Source: Clostridiales bacterium
Lineage (GTDB): Bacteria > Bacillota > Clostridia > Oscillospirales > Oscillospiraceae
Direction of reading: 5' to 3'
Length of the DNA: 47,702 bases
NCBI GenBank assembly: GCA_012719745.1
Contig: JAAXZS010000189.1
Location: 26,480-74,181 of the forward strand
The notes beneath the pieces were generated by a model, which saw only the letters and a program-made list of their open reading frames with translations, ran no database searches and was not told where the DNA came from. A program made the position numbers and the translations under genes. Shown piece by piece: positions 32,341 to 39,502 of this stretch (position 1 is the first letter of the stretch; each line of letters opens with the position of its first letter).

Positions 32341-32410
32341 CACCTCTCTTTCAAAGCAGCCACACCTGACTTCAGTTGTAACTGGAAGCCATGTGACTGC
32401 TATTTCTGTT

Positions 32411-33103
32411 CTATGTTGGAACTGCCGCTATGCCGTGCCGTCTTATGAGAAAGGCGTTAATGATCAGGCGGAGCAGCTTATCACTGATCAGTTCCGGATC
32501 GCTCAGTTCCGAAATGGCGGTATGGTCTGTACCGTAGTACATATCCCTTGCCGTATGGAATATGGCGTAGCCATCCAGATCTACGCCGTGGATGCGAATA
32601 TCTTTAAAGTGGATACTGCTCTGATCGATGAAGTCCTTTGATTGCTTCCAGAGGAAGGCATCGGAAGCCAGCAGGAAAACAGCCGCAGCATAGGCTTCGG
32701 AAAGGTTCAAAAGCGGAAACAATTCGCTTTTTCGCAGGCTTTGAAATCTCCTGCGGTGTTCCGTGTTTCTGAAAAACATTGGATTCGCCTCGCTTTCTTT
32801 GAGCAGCTTCTCAATCCGCGAAGCAAATGTCCGAAGCTGGATTTCGCTTAGAAACAGCCGGAGCAGTTCCCCATAGGATACACAACCGGCTGCAATTCGC
32901 TCCGGAAGGCAAATACAGCCTACGATGCCGCAGCATTGTTTCTTTTCTGCTGTTTGTGTGCAGAACCGGCAATCGCAGTCGGTGCCGGTATATTTGTAAC
33001 GGCTTCTCAAGACTCCGGTGCTTCGGGGAGAAAAGCCGGGAATTAATTGCATTTCTATTTCAGTTAAGGCGAGAGGCGTACCTCTCATGAACCTTGCTGG
33101 CAT
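32411..33103 (-). CDS. element protein: cysteine-rich part plus DUF6075-like part
   Basis: Protein of 230 aa. The N-terminal portion carries a dense Cys cluster (DCDCRFC, KKQCCGIVGCICLPERIAAGC, about 40-75), like the cysteine-rich VLP proteins of conjugative elements, which may bind zinc. The C-terminal portion, from MFFRNTEHRRRF to DMYYGTDHTAISELSDPELI, resembles DUF6075. ATG at 33103 has AAAGGA 9 bases upstream. Frame is intact; role in transfer is unknown. It is the rightmost gene of the scar. Confidence 0.65.
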   Translation of the reverse strand: MPARFMRGTPLALTEIEMQLIPGFSPRSTGVLRSRYKYTGTDCDCRFCTQTAEKKQCCGIVGCICLPERIAAGCVSYGELLRLFLSEIQLRTFASRIEKLLKESEANPMFFRNTEHRRRFQSLRKSELFPLLNLSEAYAAAVFLLASDAFLWKQSKDFIDQSSIHFKDIRIHGVDLDGYAIFHTARDMYYGTDHTAISELSDPELISDKLLRLIINAFLIRRHGIAAVPT

Positions 33104-33156
33104 TGTTCTCATTCCTTTCGTCGCGCCCTGCAGAGCAGTACTTTTTGAAAAATGGC

Positions 33157-33203
33157 AATAAAAAAAGCGGCTGTGTTTTTCAGTTTCGAAGAACACAGCC
33201 GCT
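33157..33203 (-). terminator. terminator at the right edge of the element scar
   Basis: AGCGGCTGTGTT and its complement form a long stem closed by a short loop; on the minus strand it is followed by seven T and ATT. It prevents read-through from the tRNA side into the element gene. Confidence 0.85.
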
Positions 33204-33333
33204 CAAAAGTTACCCGGCAGGGAGCGTTATTTTATTTTCGAATATATGAAAAGAGGCCATACAATTTGGGCATGACCTCTGAGTTTTTATGTTGTATATG
33301 ATTGAACTCTCAAAAAGAGGGTGTGCATCTATG

Positions 33334-33371
33334 AAAAACGGGAGTCTTGAATTTCTCATTCAAAACTCCCG
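33334..33371 (-). terminator. terminator of the tRNA-Arg transcript
   Basis: CGGGAGTCTTGAAT-type arms (14 bp, one mismatch) with a 5-base loop, then TTTTT on the minus strand, about 55 bases past the tRNA 3' end. Between this and 33203 one weaker hairpin (AGAGG/CCTCT, 33252-33280) is seen and no gene. Confidence 0.75.
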
Positions 33372-33426
33372 CAACCCGCATAAACACTGGCTTTATGGAC
33401 CATGCATCTATATTGGGCAATTGTTT

Positions 33427-33503
33427 TGGTACGCCGTGAGGGATTCGAACCCCCGGCCTTCTGGTCCGTAGCCAGACGCTCTATCCAGCTGAGCTAACGG
33501 CGC
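33427..33503 (-). tRNA. tRNA-Arg (anticodon ACG)
   Basis: Folds as a full cloverleaf of 77 bases with encoded CCA. The acceptor GCGCCGT pairs with ACGGCGT (first pair G-U), the D arm is GCTC-AGCTGGATA-GAGC, the anticodon stem TCTGG/CCAGA holds loop CTACGGA with ACG, and the T loop is TTCGAAT. ACG (read as inosine) decodes CGU, CGC and CGA. The mobile-element scar lies just past its 3' end, a classic attachment position, but the gene is intact and no second copy of the 3' end was found. Confidence 0.97.
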
Positions 33504-33525
33504 ATGTCTCTCAGACAGCTTACTT

Positions 33526-33554
33526 ATAATAGCACAGGCTTTTTAAAAATGCAA
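33526..33554 (-). promoter_or_regulatory. promoter of tRNA-Arg
   Basis: On the minus strand TTGCAT (33549-33554), 17 bases and TATTAT (33526-33531), with the start expected about 15 bases before the mature tRNA. Confidence 0.75.
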
Positions 33555-33590
33555 GAACTATTTTCACAATTTCGAGGTTTTTTTTCTGTA

Positions 33591-33619
33591 TTGTCAAGGG
33601 GGGCATTCTGTGCTACAGT
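33591..33619 (+). promoter_or_regulatory. promoter of the DivIVA-like gene
   Basis: TTGTCA (33591-33596), 17 bases and TACAGT (33614-33619), about 37 bases before the start codon. Confidence 0.65.
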
Positions 33620-33655
33620 AAGAAAAAAGAAAGATTCAACAAGCGGGGGGCCACC

Positions 33656-34270
33656 ATGCCAACTAATTTTAAAACAAGTGTATTCGGCGGCTTTGACCGG
33701 GAAGATGTGATTGCCTTTATTGAAAAGACATCTTCTGAAAATCAGGAGAAGATCAGTGCGCTGGAAAAAGAGAACGAAGAACTGAAAACGGCCAATGACT
33801 CCATGGAAAAGGAGCTCTCCGACCTGCGCGGTATGCTGACGGTGGCGGAAGAGGGCGGACCTGCCCGGAAGGAACTGGAGGAGCAGGTGGCCGGGTTGAC
33901 TGCCAAGGCAGAGAACCTGGAACGGGAGGCGCAGGAGCTGCGGATGCAGACAGAGGAGTATCAGGCCATTAAGAACCATATTGCAGATATTGAGATCAAT
34001 GCCCATCGCCGCACAGAGGAATTCCGCCGGGAGACTATTGGACAACTGCAGCAGCTGATTGCCGGTGAACGGGCCTGGTGTGCCGAGGCTAAACAGCGCT
34101 ACGGAGCACAGAACAGCGCCATTCTTGAGCAGCTGCACTCTGTGCAGCAACAGCTGCAGCGGCAGCTGGCTGAGGCCCAGGAGGAAATCGGCACCTACTC
34201 TCCGGATACCTTTGAACAGCTGGAGCAGCAGCTGGCCACGCTGGCTGGACAGTTGAAAATTGAATCATAA
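33656..34270 (+). CDS. DivIVA domain-containing coiled-coil protein
   Basis: 204 aa. The N-terminus NFKTSVFGGFDREDVIAFIEKT resembles the membrane-curvature-binding start of DivIVA/GpsB proteins. It is followed by a long Glu/Lys/Leu heptad coiled coil (about 28-195). Such proteins mark division sites or poles. ATG at 33656 follows an AGCGGGGGG site. Monocistronic with its own promoter and terminator. Which division step it serves is not visible. Confidence 0.8.
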   Translation: MPTNFKTSVFGGFDREDVIAFIEKTSSENQEKISALEKENEELKTANDSMEKELSDLRGMLTVAEEGGPARKELEEQVAGLTAKAENLEREAQELRMQTEEYQAIKNHIADIEINAHRRTEEFRRETIGQLQQLIAGERAWCAEAKQRYGAQNSAILEQLHSVQQQLQRQLAEAQEEIGTYSPDTFEQLEQQLATLAGQLKIES

Positions 34271-34303
34271 AAAAAGAGACAACCGTCAGGTTGTCTCTTT
34301 TTT
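34269..34303. terminator. bidirectional terminator between the DivIVA-like gene and asnA
   Basis: AAAAAAGAGACAACC and its complement with a GTCA loop give a perfect 15-bp stem with T-runs on both strands, ending both convergent genes. Confidence 0.9.
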
Positions 34304-34316
34304 GTCTGCTGTGATT

Positions 34317-35327
34317 TTACAGAAGCATAATGCCGGCTTTTTCGCAGGCGGAGGCGGTGTCTTGATCCCACAGGCTGGCCTGTACCTCGCCGATATGGCA
34401 GGTGCCGATCATCACCATGCACAGCCGGGACTGACCGATGCCGCCGCCGATAGTCAGGGGCAGATGACCGGCAAGAAGCATTTTGTGGAAAGGCAGCTCC
34501 CGCCGGTCGTTGCAGCCGCGGAGGGTAAGCTGTTCGTCCATGGACTTTTCATCCACGCGGATACCCATGGAGGAAATCTCAAAGGAACGACCCAGTACAC
34601 TGTTCCACAGTAGGATGTCACCGTTGAGCTTCCAGTCATCATAGTCGGGGGCACGGCCGTCATGGGGCTGGCCGGAGCGCTTCAGAGCACCGCCAATCTG
34701 CATGAGGAACACGGTGTGATGCTCCTTGCAGATCGCGTCCTCCCGCTGCTTGGGCGTCAGATCGGGATAGCGATCCTCCAACTCCTGGGAGGTGATGAAA
34801 TAGACATCCCGCTCCAGCTCCGTATGCAGGCTGGGAAAGGCGATTTGAAGAGCATCGTTGGTTTCGCACACGGCGCCGATAATGGCGCGGACTGTCTGCT
34901 TGAGATAGTCCATAGTGCGGTCCTCCCGGGAAATAACTTTTTCCCAGTCCCACTGATCCACATAGATGGAGTGAATATTATCTACTTCTTCATCCCGGCG
35001 GATGGCATTCATATCGGTGAACAGGCCCTTGCCTGCCTTGAACTCATACCGCTTGAGGGCAAGCCGCTTCCATTTGGCCAGAGAGTGAACCACCTGACCG
35101 TTGGCGCCTACATCAGGAATATCAAAGGTGACGGGACGCTCGACACCGTTGAGATTGTCGTTCAGACCGGAGTTTTCATCCACAAACAGGGGAGCAGACA
35201 CCCGGCGCAGGTTCAGTGCGTTGCCCAGGTTCACCTGAAAGTTGCTTTTAATAAATTCAATGGCTCTTTGCATTTCATAAACGGAAAGCGGCGTTTTATA
35301 ACCGGCAGGAATGATGACCTTACTCAT
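34317..35327 (-). CDS. asnA: aspartate-ammonia ligase AsnA
   Basis: ATP-dependent synthesis of asparagine from aspartate and ammonia, cytoplasmic, related to class II aminoacyl-tRNA synthetases. The 336-aa protein has NLRRVSAPLFVDENSGLNDNLNG, DQWDWEKVI and GGGIGQSRLCMVMI near the C-terminus, all typical. ATG at 35327 follows AGAGGT by 8 bases; the frame to 35345 has no site. Controlled by an Asn-specific T-box upstream, so it is made when tRNA-Asn is uncharged. Confidence 0.97.
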   Translation of the reverse strand: MSKVIIPAGYKTPLSVYEMQRAIEFIKSNFQVNLGNALNLRRVSAPLFVDENSGLNDNLNGVERPVTFDIPDVGANGQVVHSLAKWKRLALKRYEFKAGKGLFTDMNAIRRDEEVDNIHSIYVDQWDWEKVISREDRTMDYLKQTVRAIIGAVCETNDALQIAFPSLHTELERDVYFITSQELEDRYPDLTPKQREDAICKEHHTVFLMQIGGALKRSGQPHDGRAPDYDDWKLNGDILLWNSVLGRSFEISSMGIRVDEKSMDEQLTLRGCNDRRELPFHKMLLAGHLPLTIGGGIGQSRLCMVMIGTCHIGEVQASLWDQDTASACEKAGIMLL

Positions 35328-35403
35328 AATCAGTACCTCTTTCATAATGGGATTTTAAAATAAAGGGTGAGGGACGCCATGATCTGTACAGATATGGAAA
35401 AAC

Positions 35404-35462
35404 GGTACGGCAGAATCGGCCGGGTTCTGCCGCTGGCGGCAAAAAAAGAAGCGCCGCCGGAT
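35404..35462 (-). other. additional hairpins between T-box terminator and asnA
   Basis: After the T-box terminator the leader has CGGCAGAA (35408-35415) paired with TTCTGCCG (35425-35432), and on the minus strand TACCGTTTTT follows. A further CCGGCGGC/GCCGCC pairing (about 35436-35460) and an AGCCG/CGGCT stem (about 35465-35486) also occur. The first could be a second terminator. Their role is unknown. Confidence 0.5.
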
Positions 35463-35485
35463 CAATAGCCGAATAAAATCCGGCT

Positions 35486-35744
35486 AAAAAAATACGCAGC
35501 TATATTTCATCCGATTGCTTAGGACGAATAGCTGCTCTCCGCGGTGCCACCTAAATTACTGTTATAAACAGTCTCTTTTTGGGTTCCAACAAACCCTCAC
35601 GCTTTAACGCCGCGCTTTGCGTCTCGCCTACTCGCATATGACTTTCAGCTTGCTGCTCCGGAGTGTTATTCACACAATCTTGCTGCGCCGGATTCTCACC
35701 ATCGCCGGCTCTCTTGACCAGAAGGGTTCGTGTTACTTCTCTCC
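35486..35744 (-). promoter_or_regulatory. T-box riboswitch (Asn) of asnA
   Basis: The T-box AGGTGGCACCGCG (35540-35552) is clear. Stem I starts with GGAG (35741-35744); the specifier-loop 5' side AGTA faces GAA-T-AAC-A, so the specifier is AAC at 35665-35667, decoding Asn. The distal loop is closed by GCCGGC/CCGGC and holds GATGGTGAGA. The terminator GCAGCTATTCGTCC pairs with GGATGAAATATAGCTGC and ends in seven T; the T-box overlaps its 5' arm as required for the antiterminator switch. Agrees fully with the asnA gene below it. Confidence 0.95.
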
Positions 35745-35777
35745 ATCAATGCATTTCAATTATTAAATTATGGAGTT

Positions 35778-35806
35778 ATTTTATCGCCCGGAGCGCCAAA
35801 TGTCAA
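35778..35806 (-). promoter_or_regulatory. promoter of the asnA T-box leader
   Basis: On the minus strand TTGACA (35801-35806), 17 bases and TAAAAT (35778-35783); start near 35771, giving a leader of about 440 bases. Confidence 0.85.
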
Positions 35807-35872
35807 GGGGAAATACATGCTAACATTTTGACATAAATCGGAGAATAATGTGGCGCTTTTAACCAATTGCAG

Positions 35873-35909
35873 AAAAAACAGCGGCGTGGAAAAAATCTCC
35901 GCGCCGCTG
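35873..35909 (-). terminator. terminator of the aminotransferase gene
   Basis: CAGCGGCG and CGCCGCTG arms with an inner GGA/TCC, followed on the minus strand by six T. It lies 12 bases past the aminotransferase stop and just ahead of the T-box promoter. Confidence 0.85.
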
Positions 35910-35921
35910 TTACTGTAGTAT

Positions 35922-37112
35922 TTACTTATAGGACTCGATCATGGACTTGAAAGCGGGCAAAGACCGCTTGATCATGTCGTTGGACACACAGTAGGAAAGA
36001 CGCAGATAACCGGGGCACTCAAACCCGTCGCCGGGAACAAACAGCAGGTTATACTCGGTCTTGGCCTTTTCAGAAAATGCCATGGCATCGCCGTTAGGAG
36101 CCTTCACAAACAGATAGAAGGCACCGTCGGGCTTGGCGCACTCATAGCCCATGGCGGTGAGGGAATCATAGAGCAACGTGCGGTTTTCATCGTAGGCGGC
36201 CAGATCCGGCAACTCATCGGCGCAGCGCTCGATGACCAGCTGCATCAGTGTGGGGGGGCAGACATGACCCATGGCACGGGCAGCACCGGCCACAGCGGCA
36301 TACACAGCGGCACTGTCCTCCACAAAATCGGGAACGCAGACATAGCCGATACGCTCACCGGGCAGGGACAGCGATTTGGAGTAGGAATAGCAGACGATGG
36401 TATTGGCATAGATGTGGGGAATGAAGGGAACCTTCACACCGCCGTATACCAATTCACGGTAGGGCTCGTCAGCAATGATATAGATGGGGTGGCCGTATTC
36501 CTTGCTCTTCTTCGTCAGCAGATCGCCCAGCCGTTTAAGAGTGGCCTCGGTGTAAACGACACCGGAGGGGTTGTTGGGGGAGTTGACAATGATGGCCTGG
36601 GTATGGCAGCTGATGAGGGATTCCAGGGCCTCCATGTTGATCTGGAAAGCCTTTGTGTCCGCGGGAACCACCACCAGCTTGCCGCCGTTGGATTCCGTAA
36701 AGGGACGGTACTCGGGGAAGAAGGGGGCGATGGCCATGATCTCGGATTCGGCATCGCACAGCAGTGCCTTGATGACGGAGATCAGAGCGGGGGCCGCACC
36801 GCAGGTAAGGAACAGGTTGGAAGACTTGATGGACAGGTTGAAGCGCTTGTTCAGATTCCGGGCAATGGCCTCCCGGGCGCCATCGAAGCCCGCGGCCATG
36901 GAATAACCATGCACCTTGATGGAGTCTGTATCACCGAGAATATCACAGATGGACTGGTTAACCTTGGCGGGAGCGGGGATACTGGGATTGCCCAGCGAAT
37001 AGTCATATACATTTTCGGCGCCGATGGCCGCGGCCTGCTTCAGACCGTAAGCGAACAGCTCGCGGATCACAGAGGGGGCAGTGCCCAGCTTGTGAAAAGA
37101 TTGATTTACCAT
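35922..37112 (-). CDS. PLP-dependent aminotransferase, class I/II (aspartate aminotransferase-like)
   Basis: Transfers amino groups between an amino acid and a 2-oxo acid, cytoplasmic. The 396-aa protein has the PLP Lys246 in YSKSLSLPGERIGY, the NSPNNPSGVVYTEATL loop, IIADEPYRELVYGG with the pyridine-N-binding Asp, and the C-terminal Arg in YLRLSYCVS. ATG at 37112 follows AGAGGAGA. It precedes asnA on the same strand but is separated by a terminator and promoter. An aspartate role would suit asnA, but the exact substrate is inferred. Confidence 0.88.
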   Translation of the reverse strand: MVNQSFHKLGTAPSVIRELFAYGLKQAAAIGAENVYDYSLGNPSIPAPAKVNQSICDILGDTDSIKVHGYSMAAGFDGAREAIARNLNKRFNLSIKSSNLFLTCGAAPALISVIKALLCDAESEIMAIAPFFPEYRPFTESNGGKLVVVPADTKAFQINMEALESLISCHTQAIIVNSPNNPSGVVYTEATLKRLGDLLTKKSKEYGHPIYIIADEPYRELVYGGVKVPFIPHIYANTIVCYSYSKSLSLPGERIGYVCVPDFVEDSAAVYAAVAGAARAMGHVCPPTLMQLVIERCADELPDLAAYDENRTLLYDSLTAMGYECAKPDGAFYLFVKAPNGDAMAFSEKAKTEYNLLFVPGDGFECPGYLRLSYCVSNDMIKRSLPAFKSMIESYK

Positions 37113-37279
37113 AACAATATCTCCTCTTTATGTAAGATTTGGTATGCAGATCTTAAACGGCCGCATGGCCCCTACCGGCCATCGCCCATTTAAGAAAAGC
37201 ATAGGATGTTTTTAAAGCATTGTCAAGCGGTAAAATGCCTGATAATCAGGGGGGAAAGTGAGCAAATAGACAATAAGTC

Positions 37280-38194
37280 TCAGTTCAGATCCATGCGCGC
37301 GGCCAATACGCTGCCGGCGGCAATGGAGGCCAGCTTAGAATAGGAGCTGTCAGCCCGGGAGACCAGCACGATGGGCACGCGGGCACCCAGAATCACGCCG
37401 GCGTTCTTGGCGTGGCCGAAATAGGAGGCAGCCTTGCCAATACCGTTGCCCACCTCGTAGTTGGGAACCAGCAGAATGTCGGCGTCACCCGCACCGGGGG
37501 CGGTATAGTGCTTGTGGTGGCAGGCTTCCTTGCTAATGGCCATGTCAAGCGCCACAGGGCCGCAGACGGACATGTTGTACTTGGCCCAGCGGTCGGTCAT
37601 CTTGCTCAGAGCATCAGCGTCCACGGTGGACTGAATTTTGGGATTCACCACTTCCGCACCGCACACGCAGGCGGCGTTAATCGTTTCATAGCCCAGCGCC
37701 TGGAGCACCATGGCTGCGTTTTCCAAAATCTCTGTCTTCTTTTCAAGATCGGGGAAGGTGTTCACGCCGCCGTCGGTGAGAATCAGCATCTTGCCGTAGG
37801 CGGGAATTTCATAAAACATGCAATGGGTGGTAAGGTGGCCGGTGCGCAGACCGTGCTCCTTGTTGAAAACGGCGCGCATCAGATCAGCGGTGCCCAGAAT
37901 GCCCTTCATCAGGAAGTTGGCACGGCCGGAAGCGCAGAGCGCCACCGCTTTTTCCGCGCAGTCCACATCACTGTCACCGGCAATCATCTCGTAAGCGGCG
38001 GGATCCTCCCCCAGTTCCCTGAGCATGGTGGACATTGCATCCACATGACCCACCAGAATGGGAGTGGCGATCCCTTCCTTTTTTGCCTCGGTCACCGCCT
38101 GCAAAACCGCATCGTCATGAGCCGCGGCTACGGCGATGACACCGGTATTTCCACCCTTGGCGGCCGCCAGAATGCCATCAATCGTGTTAATCAT
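37280..38194 (-). CDS. ptb: phosphate butyryltransferase / acetyltransferase family
   Basis: Moves acyl groups between CoA and phosphate; with butyrate kinase it makes ATP in butyrate fermentation. The 304-aa length and motifs FLMKGILGTADLMRAVFN, ILTDGGVNTFPDLEKKTEIL and DILLVPNYEVGNGIGKAASY are typical of Ptb rather than Pta. ATG at 38194 follows AGGAGGAGA by 6 bases; the longer frame has no site. No kinase gene (buk) adjoins it here, so whether it uses butyryl or another acyl group is uncertain. Confidence 0.85.
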   Translation of the reverse strand: MINTIDGILAAAKGGNTGVIAVAAAHDDAVLQAVTEAKKEGIATPILVGHVDAMSTMLRELGEDPAAYEMIAGDSDVDCAEKAVALCASGRANFLMKGILGTADLMRAVFNKEHGLRTGHLTTHCMFYEIPAYGKMLILTDGGVNTFPDLEKKTEILENAAMVLQALGYETINAACVCGAEVVNPKIQSTVDADALSKMTDRWAKYNMSVCGPVALDMAISKEACHHKHYTAPGAGDADILLVPNYEVGNGIGKAASYFGHAKNAGVILGARVPIVLVSRADSSYSKLASIAAGSVLAARMDLN

Positions 38195-38314
38195 ATTGTC
38201 TCCTCCTGTCAGTGTTTTTCCTCTTCTTGCAGTATGTAAAAATTTTCTACCATGATATTTCAATTATACAGCGGACACCTGCCTCCGTCAATGACAATAC
38301 ATACTTTTTAACAT

Positions 38315-38367
38315 GGCATTTTCGCATGGAAAATGCCTTGACGGAGAGGTCATGTTTTTCGTATGAT
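38315..38367 (+). promoter_or_regulatory. promoter of the YkvI-like gene with adjoining inverted repeat
   Basis: GGCATTTTC (38315-38323) and GAAAATGCC (38329-38337) are perfect 9-bp inverted arms ending right against the -35 box TTGACG (38338-38343). After an 18-base spacer comes TATGAT (38362-38367). The position suits an activator or repressor site. Confidence 0.65.
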
Positions 38368-38390
38368 AAAAAAGCAAAGGGGGCGGAACT

Positions 38391-39458
38391 ATGGATGAAT
38401 TGAAGGCCGGGAGACTGGCCATGACCTACGCGGGAGCCTTTCTGGGTGCCGGCTTTGTCTCCGGACAAGAGCTGTGGCAGTTTTTTGGTTCCTTCGGTAC
38501 CTGGGGGTATGCGGGATTCGTGGTGGCCGCCCTTCTGTTTTTCCTCTTCGGCGTGCTTCTGGTGCGTCTGACCCAGCTCTCCGGTATCGGAGAGATGGAC
38601 GCCGTGCTGATCCCCTGGAATGTGCCCTGGCTCCGCACCCTGGTAGGAGTGATCGAGGCGGTGTTTTTGTTCGGCATGGTGACGGTGATGACAGCCGGCG
38701 CCGGTGCCCTTATCGCGCAGCTGACCGGTCTGCCCACCTGGCTGGGAGGCCTTTTGTTCGGCGCGGCGGTGGCGGCTTCGGCCATAATGGGACTCAGGGG
38801 CATGGTCCGCGTCTTTGCAGCCATCGTCCCCGTACTGGTGGCGGCGACCATCGTTTTTGCGGCCATCGCCTGGATACGCTTCGGTACGGCCGGCATTGGG
38901 GGAGGCGGCAGCGTGAATACAAATCCCCTGATGCCCAACTGGTTTGTAGCGGCGCTGACCTATGTGGCCTATAATTTGATGGGCTCCATCGGCATTATTA
39001 CGCCCATCGGCGGGCTGGTGGGCAGTAAAAAGACAGTATACACGGGCATTGGATCTTCCTGCCTGATGCTCTGCGGCATTGCGGGCAGCGTGCTGACCTC
39101 TCTTGCGGTGCATACACCGGCTGCGGCGGCGGAGCTGCCCATGCTGGCGCTGGCCTGTGATGTGAGCCCGGCTTTGGACAGTTTATATGGTATTTTGCTC
39201 TTGCTGGGCATGTTCGGTAATTCCCTGGCGTCGTTGGTGGCGCTGATGACCTATTTGCAGCAGAAAAAGCCGGCTGTGACGCCCCATCGGAAAAAAGTGC
39301 TGCCGGCATTAGGCTTCCTGGCTTGGGCAGGCAGCCTGGGGGGCTTCGCCGGACTCATCGGCGTACTGTTTCCCATTTTCGGCTATATCAGCATCATACT
39401 GCTGGTGTGCATGGTGATCCACTTCATCCAGTGCAAACAAAAACGTAAGGCAGAATAA
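38391..39458 (+). CDS. YkvI family membrane transporter
   Basis: 355 aa with about ten hydrophobic helices. Opens MTYAGAFLGAGFVSGQELWQ, the broken first helix of the APC/LeuT-fold YkvI family, and has YNLMGSIGIITPIGGLVGSK. The transported solute is unknown, probably an amino acid or amine. ATG at 38391 follows GGGGGCGG by 6 bases. Monocistronic, with a promoter flanked by an inverted repeat. Confidence 0.85.
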   Translation: MDELKAGRLAMTYAGAFLGAGFVSGQELWQFFGSFGTWGYAGFVVAALLFFLFGVLLVRLTQLSGIGEMDAVLIPWNVPWLRTLVGVIEAVFLFGMVTVMTAGAGALIAQLTGLPTWLGGLLFGAAVAASAIMGLRGMVRVFAAIVPVLVAATIVFAAIAWIRFGTAGIGGGGSVNTNPLMPNWFVAALTYVAYNLMGSIGIITPIGGLVGSKKTVYTGIGSSCLMLCGIAGSVLTSLAVHTPAAAAELPMLALACDVSPALDSLYGILLLLGMFGNSLASLVALMTYLQQKKPAVTPHRKKVLPALGFLAWAGSLGGFAGLIGVLFPIFGYISIILLVCMVIHFIQCKQKRKAE

Positions 39459-39460
39459 AG

Positions 39461-39496
39461 AAAACCGACCCAGGAAAGCTCCGGGGTCGGTTTTTT
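39461..39496. terminator. bidirectional terminator between the YkvI-like gene and glnN
   Basis: AAAACCGACCC and GGGTCGGTTTT arms (11 bp) and T-runs on both strands end the two convergent genes. Confidence 0.9.
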
Positions 39497-39502
39497 GATG
39501 GA

